From positions 62,001-126,000 of the forward strand of contig NZ_FORC01000004.1 in the NCBI RefSeq assembly GCF_900113905.1: a DNA stretch of 64,000 nucleotides, given 5' to 3'. The position numbers and the translations under genes are program-made. Positions 1 through 8,742 of the stretch are shown here, one piece after another (the stretch's first letter is position 1; each line of letters starts with the position of its first letter). Under the pieces are notes generated by a model that saw only the letters and a list, made by a program, of their open reading frames with translations, was not told the DNA's origin and did not search any database. This DNA is from Phytopseudomonas argentinensis. Its GTDB lineage: Bacteria; Pseudomonadota; Gammaproteobacteria; Pseudomonadales; Pseudomonadaceae.

Positions 1-2
1 AG

Positions 3-896
3 TGCGGCGGCTTCAGTCGCGCATCAAAGGAGCTTTTCATTGCTCAGCCGGCTCTGAGCCGACAGATTGCCAAGCTCGAGGAACAGCTTCAGGTAGCGCT
101 ATTCATCCGGCACGGGCGGGGAGTGGAGCTGACTGCTGCGGGGGCGCGATTGTTGGAGCGAGCAGAGGTCATGCTGCGCTATATGGAAGAAACCGCCGAT
201 CATGTACGCAACAGCTTTGTCGAGGAGCGTGGTCATCTGGCGATTGGGTTGCCACCAGCAATCGGCACTCTCGTCGGGCCTCAGTTGATTCGCCGCTTTC
301 ATTCGCGATGGCCCAAGGCGTCTTTGCATGCCCTGGAAGGCTTGAGCACTTCGCTGCAGGAGTGGTTACTCGATGGCCGAATCGAAGTGGCTGTGGTGTA
401 CAACCAGCCCTTGCTCGAGGCCTTCAGTGTGAAGCCGATTTTCAGTGAAAGAATGGTGTTGGTAGGACCGCCTGGGGAGCAGCCGAAGTCTGTCCGTATC
501 AAGGGGCTGGCTGAATTCCCGCTCATTCTGCCAGGGCTGCCGCACAGCAACCGCCGCCTCATCGAGCAGGTTGCTGCACAAAACGGTTTTCAGCTGAATG
601 TGCCCTTCGAAGTGGACAGTGTCGGGCTCACCAAACGTTTGGTGGCTGACGGCTTGGGATATTCGATTCTGGCTCATGCAGCTGTACAGGAAGATATCGC
701 CGACGGTGTTCTGGTTGGACATGCTATCGAAAGGCCCGGCATCCGCTCTACGGTGTCGTTGACCACACTCAAGGACAGACGAACCAGTCGATTGGCATTG
801 AGCTGGGAGAAAATTCTAATGGACACATTGGAAGAACTCGTCACTGTAGGAGCTTGGAAGGATGCAACGCTCTGGCTCGGTTCTGATAGTAACTGA
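3..896 (+). CDS. LysR-family transcriptional regulator, 5' end cut off
   Basis: The reading frame is open from the window edge to the stop at 896. The visible N-terminus is the second half of a LysR winged helix-turn-helix (IAQPALSRQIAKLEEQLQ, then GVELTAAGARLLERAE). A LysR substrate-binding domain follows (about residues 75-275). Only the first 20 or so residues are missing, so the start codon lies left of position 1. The effector cannot be read from sequence. The next gene converges on it from the other strand after a 27-base gap, so its own target is probably to the left of the window. Confidence 0.9.
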   Translation, partial: CGGFSRASKELFIAQPALSRQIAKLEEQLQVALFIRHGRGVELTAAGARLLERAEVMLRYMEETADHVRNSFVEERGHLAIGLPPAIGTLVGPQLIRRFHSRWPKASLHALEGLSTSLQEWLLDGRIEVAVVYNQPLLEAFSVKPIFSERMVLVGPPGEQPKSVRIKGLAEFPLILPGLPHSNRRLIEQVAAQNGFQLNVPFEVDSVGLTKRLVADGLGYSILAHAAVQEDIADGVLVGHAIERPGIRSTVSLTTLKDRRTSRLALSWEKILMDTLEELVTVGAWKDATLWLGSDSN

Positions 897-923
897 CGCC
901 CTGTAGCGCCGTTGCCAGTTACC

Positions 924-1832
924 TTAGAGTGGGCGCTTGCCCAGAAACTTTCGAGCATCCTCTCGAAGCATCTCCACCAGTGCCGCGGCTGCAGATGGCA
1001 GGTAGCGTTCCTTCCTGATCGTTACCGCAACGGTTCGTGTCATCGTTGTCTCCCCTAGCACCACCTCGCGCAATAGGTTCATATCGCGATGGCTCTGGAG
1101 TGACTCCTTGGCCAAAAAGCTGAGGAAATTGGTACGCGCGATCAGCCTGGGAAGCATCGAGATCGAGTTGGTCTCGATCTGAACCACAGGTGCTGGCAGC
1201 CTATGGACGGCAAACACATCATCGATCCAGCGGCGAGACGAAACGGAGGGAGCGGGAAGTATCCAGCGGTATCGAGCAAGATCTTTAACGCCGTATGGCG
1301 CAGAGAAGATGGGATGTTCGTTACTTGCGACCACTACCGCTTCGTCCTGCAGGATTGGGTAGGTCGTCAGTTGCGGGTCATCGGCATGCAGGGGGCAGAT
1401 GATAGCGTCCAGTTGCCCTGACCTGAGCGAATCCTTCAGTAGGTCATCTTGTCCTATCGTAAGGCTGAGCCTGACTTCAGGAGCCTGCTCCAATAATGAA
1501 GTTGCGAGTTCAGGTAGCAAGTGCTCAGCCATGCTCGCGGAACAACCGAGCCGTACGGTGCCTATCAGACCGTTCGCCAAATCGCGAACTTCTCGCTTGG
1601 TTTCTGAGATGCTCAGCTGCAGCTGCTTGCTCCGAATCATCATCAGTCTGCCAGCCTCAGACAACTTGATACCTCGGCCATCTTTTTCGAATAGCCGGAT
1701 GCCAAGTGAATCTTCCAGCCTTTGAATGCTCTTCGTCAGTGCCGGCTGGCTTCGATTCAACTTAGCAGCTGCCTGACCCAGATGCCCGAGTTCCGCGATG
1801 ACCTCGAAATAAGAAAGATCACGTAGATCCAT
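924..1832 (-). CDS. LysR-family transcriptional regulator
   Basis: This is a full-length LysR regulator of 302 residues, typical for the family. Residues 1-60 form the HTH (FEVIAELGHLGQAAAKLNRS, then QPALTKSIQRLEDSLG). The rest is a two-lobe effector-binding domain. It is divergent from the AbrB-type membrane gene across about 106 AT-rich bases, the usual arrangement for a LysR protein and its target. It may control that gene and the tctCBA operon beyond it; this is inferred from position only. Confidence 0.9.
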   Translation of the reverse strand: MDLRDLSYFEVIAELGHLGQAAAKLNRSQPALTKSIQRLEDSLGIRLFEKDGRGIKLSEAGRLMMIRSKQLQLSISETKREVRDLANGLIGTVRLGCSASMAEHLLPELATSLLEQAPEVRLSLTIGQDDLLKDSLRSGQLDAIICPLHADDPQLTTYPILQDEAVVVASNEHPIFSAPYGVKDLARYRWILPAPSVSSRRWIDDVFAVHRLPAPVVQIETNSISMLPRLIARTNFLSFLAKESLQSHRDMNLLREVVLGETTMTRTVAVTIRKERYLPSAAAALVEMLREDARKFLGKRPL

Positions 1833-1938
1833 TATTCATTCCTGATATCTATCGTTCAGAAAAAAATAGAAAATAGACCTTATGGGTTCTCGTGTCGATA
1901 ATTAGCCGGTAACCCTCAGTTCCGCGACCAGGAGCTCT

Positions 1939-3027
1939 ATGCCAAATTTCGAAAAGCCTTTGCCTTGGCACTCCCTCTCGCTTCGCTGGCTCGCACTCGT
2001 TTCCTGCGCAACAGGAGCGGGTCAGCTCCTGCATGCTATTGGCGTTCCCGCTGGTCTATTCATCGGACCAATGCTTGTAGCCATCATCTTTGGCGTTTGC
2101 GGCTTCGGGATGAGGCTCAATCGCCACGCTTTTAGGTTCGGTCAGGGCTGTATTGGCTTGCTGGCTGCCCAGACGATGACCGCCTCCGTTCTGCTATCAA
2201 TCGCGGCGTCCTGGCACATCATGTTAATTGCAACGCTTACGACAATATGCCTGAGCGCGCTCATAGGTATTGGGAGCGTGCGGATCGGGAACATTCCGGG
2301 AAGCACCGCTGCCTGGGGAACCGCCCCAGGGGCAGCATCTGCGATGGTCGCGATGGCCGAGGATTACGGTGCCGATGCTCGCGTGGTTGCCACCATGCAA
2401 TACGTTCGGGTGGTATGTGTGGTCATGGCTGGGGCCTTGGTAAGTCACCTGATGGGCGCGAGCACCGAGACAGGCGTCGCCGCCACTGCCTCCGAAGGGA
2501 TGTACAGCATCGATTTCATACTTGGGGTTGGTGTAATCCTGACTGGTCTCGTGGCGGGGCTGATCATTCCCGCAGGTGGGATTCTGGCACCACTTTTCAT
2601 CGGTTCTGCCATGCAGCTGAGTGGTTTAATCAATATCACCTTGCCTAGCGAATTTATGGCATTGGGCTATGGACTGATCGGTTGCTATATTGGTTTGCGC
2701 TTTGATCGAGCAACGCTGGTTTATGTTGTGAGGCGGCTCCCCTCTATCTTCGTGGGGGCGATAATTCTGATACTGCTTTGTGCCGGTTGTGCAGGGTTGC
2801 TGACTGTCTCCACCGGCGCCGATTTTCTATCGATGTATCTCGCGACCAGTCCTGGTGGGCTGGATGCCATGGCGATCATCGCCGTTGAAAGCAACTCCGA
2901 CGTTGGCCTGGTTCTGGCAATGCAAACCCTCCGTTTGTTAGGCGTGGTGCTGACAGGTGCTTTTGTCGCAAAACAGATAATTCGCCTCACCGGAGGAAAC
3001 TCGTCTGTTTCGTCTCAATTGAGATAG
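1939..3027 (+). CDS. AbrB-family (COG3180-type) polytopic membrane protein
   Basis: A 362-residue hydrophobic protein with about ten membrane segments in two similar halves. Each half carries the family's glycine-rich signature (LFIGPMLVAIIFGV near residue 40; LAPLFIGSAMQLSGL near residue 215). Members are annotated as AbrB-family or putative ammonia monooxygenase proteins. They are often found next to tripartite tricarboxylate transporters, as here, and may move small organic acids, but function is not established. The ATG at 1939 follows an AGGAG Shine-Dalgarno. It is divergent from a LysR gene. Confidence 0.8.
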   Translation: MPNFEKPLPWHSLSLRWLALVSCATGAGQLLHAIGVPAGLFIGPMLVAIIFGVCGFGMRLNRHAFRFGQGCIGLLAAQTMTASVLLSIAASWHIMLIATLTTICLSALIGIGSVRIGNIPGSTAAWGTAPGAASAMVAMAEDYGADARVVATMQYVRVVCVVMAGALVSHLMGASTETGVAATASEGMYSIDFILGVGVILTGLVAGLIIPAGGILAPLFIGSAMQLSGLINITLPSEFMALGYGLIGCYIGLRFDRATLVYVVRRLPSIFVGAIILILLCAGCAGLLTVSTGADFLSMYLATSPGGLDAMAIIAVESNSDVGLVLAMQTLRLLGVVLTGAFVAKQIIRLTGGNSSVSSQLR

Positions 3028-3621
3028 ATGATCTAGAAGTTGTTTTCTCATAAACAGCGTCTTCAGTTCCTTCCTTGATTGAAATGTAAATCAGGGCGCC
3101 GCGTTGCTGGCATACCTTGCGACTACACGCACCAGCGTGCACACGTAAATTCCTCCGAGCACTCTCCCCGCAATCAATTCTATATAGCCTCTGCTCGGCT
3201 GCCGTTCGGGGTGCCAGCGCGTAGCTCATACATTGTGTATCTGAATTGTTCCCGATGGGTTTGAGAGCGCACGAACACACTTGCGTGAACTCAATTGATT
3301 TGTGAGGTGGTGGGGATTGAAATAGTGCAAGTGCCATATGGCGGTTTGAGCGAGGCAATTGATACAGGAAGTTTCATTAAATGGCTTATGCCGGTATGGC
3401 ATGGGCTGGTATGAGAAAAAGGTTATTGTTGGTTTTTGGGTGAATTCCTATGCTAGCTGTAATAAGCGGTCAGCTGCTTATTGATTTAAATTGCTTGCTG
3501 GAATTATCAGCTACTTAACGTCCTGGTTAGAGGTTTTTTACGAAAGGCTATTCGGGAGAAGGGCGAGTCGAAATGATCCGCCGCGCTGATTCGACAATAA
3601 TAATAAGTTTATGGAGGCACG
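3028..3621. other. Long AT-rich intergenic region upstream of tctCBA
   Basis: About 590 bases without a convincing gene. A minus-strand open frame over 2987-3358 has no recognisable domain or ribosome binding site. The composition is clearly more AT-rich than the flanking genes, as expected for a regulatory region. The one clear element is the inverted repeat at 3461-3482. Confidence 0.5.
3461..3482. promoter_or_regulatory. Inverted repeat, candidate LysR-type operator for tctCBA
   Basis: AATAAGC and GCTTATT form perfect 7-base arms separated by 8 bases. There is no T-tract, so it is unlikely to be a terminator. It lies 140 bases upstream of tctC and has the size and spacing of a LysR-type recognition half. 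Binding by the LysR protein encoded at 924-1832 is inference. Confidence 0.4.
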
Positions 3622-4602
3622 ATGAGGAATTCACGGTGTATCTCGCTACTCGCAATACTTGTCTATGGTCTGCACCCGACTGGAGCCTTTGCGGCTACGG
3701 AAAGCGATAAATTTCCAGTCAAACCGATCCGAATTGTCGTCCATGTAGGCCCTGGTGGCGCGGCAGATGTCTACGCCAGGGCATTGGCTCGGGCCGCTGA
3801 GCCTTTTGCAGGGCAACCGATAATAGTTGAGAACCGTCCGGGCGGTGCTGGGGCTGCTCAAATGGCGTCCCTCTCGAATGCATCACCCGACGGCTACACG
3901 ATAGGAATTAACACGCTTACGCATTTGACTGGAATGCTTACGAATTTAAAAGGACTGTTTGCACCGACAGACTTCACGTGGGTTTTGCAGAATCAAATCG
4001 ACACGCACATCCTTCTGGTCAATGAAGACTCGCCGTATCAGACGTATGAGCAATTGATCGAGGGCACGAAGCGCAGCGGCCGGCCGTTGATTGTTAGTGG
4101 CTATGGAACGATCGGCTCTACCGCTTATATTGCGACACACCTCTTTACTCAACCCAAAGATATTGAGTTCAGCTGGGTGAGCTATGGCAGCTCTACGGAC
4201 GCAACATCAGCCATGCTGGGCGGTCATGTACAAGCCACGGTAACCAATCCCGGCCAAGCCTTTCAATTCATCGAGGCCAAGCGCGTGAGGGCATTGGGGG
4301 TGCTGGCGCCCCGTCGCAATAAGCTGCTACCCGAGGTGCCAACGTTCATCGAAGCGGGAGTGAGCGAGGGCGCAGACTGGTATCAGGTACGCGGGATATA
4401 TGGCCCGGCCGGGATCCCGCAAGATGTTCAGAATGCCCTCGCCGAAATATTCACGAAAGGCATGAGCGATCCGAACTTTATCCGTTATCAGGAACAGGCG
4501 GGCTTGGAGACCGAGACGCTTGGGCCTACCGAATATCAGAAGAGTTTGGCGAATCAGGTTGAACTTGCCAAGGATGCTCTGAAAGAAGCGGGCATTCAAT
4601 AA
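3622..4602 (+). CDS. tctC: Tripartite tricarboxylate transporter substrate-binding protein (TctC/Bug family)
   Basis: A 326-residue periplasmic binding protein with a signal peptide ending near AFA (residue 24). The mature domain has the Bug-family features: FPVKPIRIVVHVGPGGAADV near the start, then VENRPGGAGAAQM and SPDGYTIGIN. It would bind a carboxylate in the periplasm and deliver it to TctAB. GGAGG precedes the ATG at 3622. It is the first gene of a tctC-tctB-tctA operon. Bug proteins accept diverse carboxylates, so the ligand cannot be named. Confidence 0.92.
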   Translation: MRNSRCISLLAILVYGLHPTGAFAATESDKFPVKPIRIVVHVGPGGAADVYARALARAAEPFAGQPIIVENRPGGAGAAQMASLSNASPDGYTIGINTLTHLTGMLTNLKGLFAPTDFTWVLQNQIDTHILLVNEDSPYQTYEQLIEGTKRSGRPLIVSGYGTIGSTAYIATHLFTQPKDIEFSWVSYGSSTDATSAMLGGHVQATVTNPGQAFQFIEAKRVRALGVLAPRRNKLLPEVPTFIEAGVSEGADWYQVRGIYGPAGIPQDVQNALAEIFTKGMSDPNFIRYQEQAGLETETLGPTEYQKSLANQVELAKDALKEAGIQ

Positions 4603-4639
4603 GCGAATGCCTGAAGAATAATAAGTAAAGGAGAGTCTG

Positions 4640-5098
4640 ATGCACTCTGGTTCAGTTACTGTCAGGCTAAGCTTAACTGTGCCTGAAGCTTTATTGTATG
4701 TCGCCGTGATAGTGTTCTTGGGCGTGGCTTGCTATGAATCCTTCATGATGCCGATTTCTATAAATCCGGGTGATTTAGGTCCCGGTGATGTGCCACTCAT
4801 TGTGGCGCTGTTTACCTTGGTCTTGGCTATCGTCAGCATGATAGTAGATGCGCTAAAACCTGATAAGCCAAAAGTCGCAACATCTGGCTCGAAGCGGGTA
4901 ATCGCGGGAATGCTCTGGTTTGTTATTGCAGCGGCCATATTTCCATTTGCAGGTATTTATCCTGTGTTTGCGATCTTCATCCTAGGGCTTTGCCGTCTTG
5001 CAGGTGCAGGCTGGTTGGGGGCATTAATGACGTCGGTCATGTTCCTTGCCTTTATTTACTTGGCCTTCGATCTGCTGCTGGCAATACCAATGAATTGA
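4640..5098 (+). CDS. tctB: Tripartite tricarboxylate transporter small membrane subunit TctB
   Basis: A 152-residue protein with four predicted membrane helices and the TctB-typical segment INPGDLGPGDVPLIVALFTL near residue 45. It is the small permease subunit that pairs with TctA. It lies between tctC and tctA with short spacers (37 and 10 bases). AAAGGAGAG precedes the ATG. Identification rests on topology and gene order, because TctB sequences are weakly conserved. Confidence 0.88.
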   Translation: MHSGSVTVRLSLTVPEALLYVAVIVFLGVACYESFMMPISINPGDLGPGDVPLIVALFTLVLAIVSMIVDALKPDKPKVATSGSKRVIAGMLWFVIAAAIFPFAGIYPVFAIFILGLCRLAGAGWLGALMTSVMFLAFIYLAFDLLLAIPMN

Positions 5099-5108
5099 GG
5101 ATGGGAAC

Positions 5109-6590
5109 ATGTTGGATAATATTCTTCTAGGTCTTAGCAGTTTCAATAGCTTTTCTGTCTGTTTCGCACTGTTGATCGGCGCTTTGATCGGTTATGTGAT
5201 TGGTGCCATTCCAGGGCTAGGTCCCACTTTAGGCGTTTCGTTGCTCATCCCGTTTACTTATGCCATGGACCCGATCTCATCCATTGTGATGTTGGTCGGG
5301 TTATATGTGGCAGCGGAGTACGGTGGCGCAATAACAGCCATTATTCTCAATACGCCAGGTACGGCTGCCGCAGTAGCAACAGCATGGGATGGGTATCCGC
5401 TCAACCTTCAAGGTAATGGGGGCAAAGCGCTGAACGTGTCCATTGTCGCTTCCGGCATTGGAATGCTCATCAGCTCGTTCATGTTCCTCTTCACCGCCGT
5501 ACCCCTATCTGAAATTGCTCTCAAACTGGGACCAATCGAGTATTTTGCGATCGGCCTTGTCGGCTTGAGCCTTGCCTCAGGTCTTTCGGCGAATCAGCCG
5601 ATAAAAGGCGCCATTGCGATGGGCGTAGGGCTGGTATTTGCGTTTGTGGGGCTTGATCCACAAACAGGTGTTCCCCGATTTACTCCCTCAACCGAGTTTT
5701 TCGAAGGTATACCTCTTGTGCCTGCCTTGCTGGGGCTCTACGCCCTGTCAGAAGTATTCATCATGCTCGAGGATCTCCACCGCGAGAAAAAGCCAAACGT
5801 CAGTCTCGGGGGAATTTTTGAAGTCCCAATGGCGCTGTTTTACCAGCTGAAATGGGTGATCTTGAAAAGTACGGTGATCGGCTATCTTGTTGGCGTCATA
5901 CCGGGGGCTGGTGCATCGGTAGCATCCTTTCTCGCGTACGCCGAAGCCAAGCGCTCCTCCAAGGAGCCTGAGAACTTTGGAAAGGGGAGTTATGAGGGGG
6001 TTGCAGCTTCTGAGACGGCCAATAACTCTGCTGTGTCAGGCAATTTGGCCCCAATGCTGGCGCTCGGAATACCGGGCTCTGCCACGACTGCAGTACTAGT
6101 GGGCGCGTTAATGGTGCATGGGGTGCAGCCAGGTCCATTGCTGTTTACTAAAAATCCTGAGATCCCCTATACGATCCTTGCCTCATTATGGTTCGGCGTT
6201 CCTATCATGGTGCTCATAGGCCTGCTGGGTTCCAAGTTGTGGGCTCGATTCGCGGATATCCCAGTGCCAGTGATCGCAGCGATTGTCGCGGGGTTGAGTT
6301 TGATAGGTGCTTACGCCACAGAGAACTCCTTCTTCCCTGTGGCCATAACGGTGGCGTTCGGGGTGTTTGGCTACCTGTGTCGCAAAGCGGATTTTCCGAC
6401 TGCACCCATCATCCTGGCACTTGTTCTAGGTGAGATGATTGAAGTGAATTTGCGCCGGGCGCTCATCATTTCAGATGGCGACTGGACGGTGTTCTTAACC
6501 AACTCCGTGTCACTCATCTTGCTGGTCGTGTCCCTGTTGGCCTTTTTGCTTCCGGCGCTTCGACTCTTTCGCAAGACTGGACGTGGTTAG
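5109..6590 (+). CDS. tctA: Tripartite tricarboxylate transporter large permease TctA
   Basis: A 493-residue membrane protein with about twelve helices and the family motifs IGAIPGLGPTLGVSLLIPFT near residue 30 and GVIPGAGASVASFLAYAEAK near residue 260. AASETANNSAVSGNLAPMLA and LGIPGSATTAVLVGALMVHG follow. It forms the ion-coupled translocation pore. Length and motifs are normal for the family. A hairpin 28 bases after the stop probably ends the operon. Confidence 0.95.
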   Translation: MLDNILLGLSSFNSFSVCFALLIGALIGYVIGAIPGLGPTLGVSLLIPFTYAMDPISSIVMLVGLYVAAEYGGAITAIILNTPGTAAAVATAWDGYPLNLQGNGGKALNVSIVASGIGMLISSFMFLFTAVPLSEIALKLGPIEYFAIGLVGLSLASGLSANQPIKGAIAMGVGLVFAFVGLDPQTGVPRFTPSTEFFEGIPLVPALLGLYALSEVFIMLEDLHREKKPNVSLGGIFEVPMALFYQLKWVILKSTVIGYLVGVIPGAGASVASFLAYAEAKRSSKEPENFGKGSYEGVAASETANNSAVSGNLAPMLALGIPGSATTAVLVGALMVHGVQPGPLLFTKNPEIPYTILASLWFGVPIMVLIGLLGSKLWARFADIPVPVIAAIVAGLSLIGAYATENSFFPVAITVAFGVFGYLCRKADFPTAPIILALVLGEMIEVNLRRALIISDGDWTVFLTNSVSLILLVVSLLAFLLPALRLFRKTGRG

Positions 6591-6617
6591 GCTCCCATAG
6601 CTCAGTTTTTATCATTG

Positions 6618-6641
6618 AAGCCCGGCCCATGTGCTGGGCTT
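6618..6641 (+). terminator. Hairpin after tctA
   Basis: AAGCCCGGC and GCTGGGCTT form a 9-base stem with one G-T pair and a 6-base loop. Only a weak T-run follows, so termination may be partial. Confidence 0.5.
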
Positions 6642-6699
6642 CGTTCCATCGACTGTGCGCATTCGCCATGAGGCCAAAAGGGGGCTAGGCCCTTCAGGT

Positions 6700-6768
6700 T
6701 CACAGCAAACCTTCTTCAGCGATCAGCACTGTTTGCTGGCCTGCCACGACGATGTGATCCAGCGACGC
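6700..6768 (-). pseudogene. Remnant of a RadC-like (JAB domain) C-terminus
   Basis: Translating the minus strand gives ASLDHIVVAGQQTVLIAEEG followed by LL and a stop. This resembles the end of RadC/YeeS proteins found in mobile elements (LDH-hydrophobic-V then a SLAE-G-L ending). The upstream part of the gene cannot be recovered in any frame. The rest of 6642-7162 holds no gene I can support and looks like a scar of past element insertion. The match is short, so the assignment is tentative. Confidence 0.4.
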
Positions 6769-7162
6769 CGGTCGTTACCCAGCGCTTTTTTGTCGATACG
6801 CACCAGCAGGCCGGCTTGATCGTAGGAGCCCCTTCGACGGGGTCGATCAGCGAGCCAGCTTAAAGTTGCCTCCGCGTTCGCAAATAAAGCAATCGGCAGC
6901 AAGAGAAAGGTCGGGTTGCACTGCTGTCCGCCGCAGCCGATCCGTCGCTTGCAGAAGGACCCGGCCAGCCAGCTTCGAGCCAGAGGGCAGGGCTTCTGGG
7001 CCGTGTGTTGGAAAAACTGCTTTGACTCGTGCCAATAACGCTCCGCAGGTTCGCCCCCCAAGGCTCTCCACCTCTACTCAGCGATGACCTCTGCAGCATA
7101 CAAACGCAGGCCAACGCCACACCTACCCTAACGTTGTTCCTAATCCGATTTCTCCTTTTCTG

Positions 7163-7191
7163 TTGACGAATATCAATATTCGAGCAAATAT
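7163..7191 (+). promoter_or_regulatory. Promoter with embedded palindromic operator upstream of the amine-catabolism cluster
   Basis: TTGACG (7163-7168) and AAATAT (7186-7191) are separated by 17 bases, a plausible sigma-70 promoter. The spacer contains the perfect palindrome GAATAT-CA-ATATTC (7168-7181), well placed for a repressor. A second inverted repeat, TATCGC-CTA-GCGATA (7213-7227), lies just before the ribosome binding site. The IclR gene at 13068 is a possible binder; this is inference. Confidence 0.5.
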
Positions 7192-7238
7192 TGTTTTTAA
7201 TCGATTTATATATATCGCCTAGCGATACGGAGAATAAA

Positions 7239-8576
7239 TTGTACGATCCGTTAGTCAACGCTCATCCCGGCATAGGCGCTCCGCACTCGTCGTCCTATTG
7301 GGCCGATACCGCAGGTATTGCTCCTGAGGATGACGGCCCGGTGAGCGGGCCGCTGGATGTTGAAGTGGCGATTATTGGCGGCGGCTACACGGGGCTTAGC
7401 TGCGCTCTGCATCTGGCGCGTGAGCACGGAATCCGCGCGGTCGTGTTGGAGGCCAATCAGGTGGCGTGGGGCTGCAGCGGCCGCAATGGCAGCTTCGCTC
7501 GGATATCCGGAGGTCGTGTTCCGCTTGCGGAACTGATCCGTCGCCATGGTCCTGTTACGGCCAAGGCCTATTTCGATGAGATGTCGGCTGGCTTGAATAC
7601 CGTGCGCGACCTCATTCATGACGGGAGGATCGAGTGTGATGCTCAGCCTGATGGCGTTTACAAGGTCGCGAGCGATGCAGGCCATGTTGATGGGCTCAAG
7701 CGCGAGGTAGGGCTGTATAACGATGTGCTCAAGTACGATGCCAGATTGGTTACTGCCGAGCAGGTGAATGCTGTACATGGCGGTGCCGAGTCGTTCGGTG
7801 CGTTATACATGCCTGACGGATTTTCCATGCATCCACTAAAGCTCGCCTGGGGAATCCTGCGGATGGCGCGGGAAGCGGGCGCCACGGTGCATGTGGGCTC
7901 ACCGGTTACCCAGTGGCATAGCGACAAGGGCGATCATCGCCTGGTAACACCAGGCGGTATTGTGACCGCCAAACACGTGGTCGTGGCCACCAACGGCTAC
8001 ACCTCGCCAGCTCTGCACAAGGCAACGGCCGGACGAGTGTTGCCAGTGCATTCCCAGATAATCGTGACGCGTCCGCTAACGGCTGAAGAGAAGATGCAGA
8101 GTTTGGTGGGTAGCGAGTGCATGTTCGATACCCGCAACCTGCTGTCCTATTACCGGCGTCTTCCGGATGATCGCATCCTGTTTGGAGGGCGGAGCGCAAT
8201 AACTGGCCGCGACGCGGAAAACCCCAAGCACCGCCAGAACCTGCAGGACGCATTGTGTCGCAAGTTTCCAGTCTTGCAGGGCATTGGCGTGGATTACAAC
8301 TGGGGTGGCTGGGTCGCTGTGAGCGAGAACTCGCTGCCTTTCATCTGTCGTGTGCCTGGGCTGCATAACGTGGTTTGCGCAGGGGGCTATGCCGGCAGCG
8401 GTGTTTCCTTCTCGGTGCAGTCAGGTAAGCGTCTGGCGCAGATGGTAGCGGGTGATAGTCAGCCTACGTCGGTCGACTTTCTTCATCAGATACCCAGGCG
8501 TTTTCCATTCCAGCCGTTTCTGCGAGTTGGACAGCGATTGGCCTACGCGTGGTACCGCTTCAAGGATGCGCAGTGA
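7239..8576 (+). CDS. FAD-dependent amine/amino acid oxidoreductase (DAO family, PuuB-like)
   Basis: The protein has a dinucleotide-binding motif (VAIIGGGYTGLSCALHLA near residue 45) and the DAO-fold C-terminal FAD contact (CAGGYAGSGVSFSVQSGKRL). It resembles gamma-glutamylputrescine oxidases and related flavoenzymes that oxidise a C-N bond to an imine or aldehyde. I chose the TTG at 7239, in frame with an ATG-like codon at 7191, because GGAGA sits 6 bases before it and the product then starts MYDPLVNAH, as in homologues. It heads a cluster with an ABC importer and aldehyde dehydrogenases, which fits oxidation of an imported amine. The substrate is unknown. Confidence 0.82.
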   Translation: MYDPLVNAHPGIGAPHSSSYWADTAGIAPEDDGPVSGPLDVEVAIIGGGYTGLSCALHLAREHGIRAVVLEANQVAWGCSGRNGSFARISGGRVPLAELIRRHGPVTAKAYFDEMSAGLNTVRDLIHDGRIECDAQPDGVYKVASDAGHVDGLKREVGLYNDVLKYDARLVTAEQVNAVHGGAESFGALYMPDGFSMHPLKLAWGILRMAREAGATVHVGSPVTQWHSDKGDHRLVTPGGIVTAKHVVVATNGYTSPALHKATAGRVLPVHSQIIVTRPLTAEEKMQSLVGSECMFDTRNLLSYYRRLPDDRILFGGRSAITGRDAENPKHRQNLQDALCRKFPVLQGIGVDYNWGGWVAVSENSLPFICRVPGLHNVVCAGGYAGSGVSFSVQSGKRLAQMVAGDSQPTSVDFLHQIPRRFPFQPFLRVGQRLAYAWYRFKDAQ

Positions 8577-8742
8577 TCACCAAGCGATGAACCGCGTTTA
8601 TCACTTCATTCAGCTTCCGATGCAGTGCAGTAAGTAGAAGCGGGGAGATTGCTCCGCCCCAATCAATAAGAAGAGTAGTAGTAAGGGCATCCGCCCAGCG
8701 TTTTATTCAACTGTCTAATTACAACAAGCTCAGGAGTTGAAC

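Noticed and set aside
2987..3358. 123-codon minus-strand frame in the tctCBA leader
   Set aside because: No ribosome site or domain, and it overlaps the end of the AbrB-type gene.
6597..6610. CCATAGCTCAG, resembling the D-arm of a tRNA
   Set aside because: No anticodon, T-arm or acceptor pairing follows; the motif is fortuitous.
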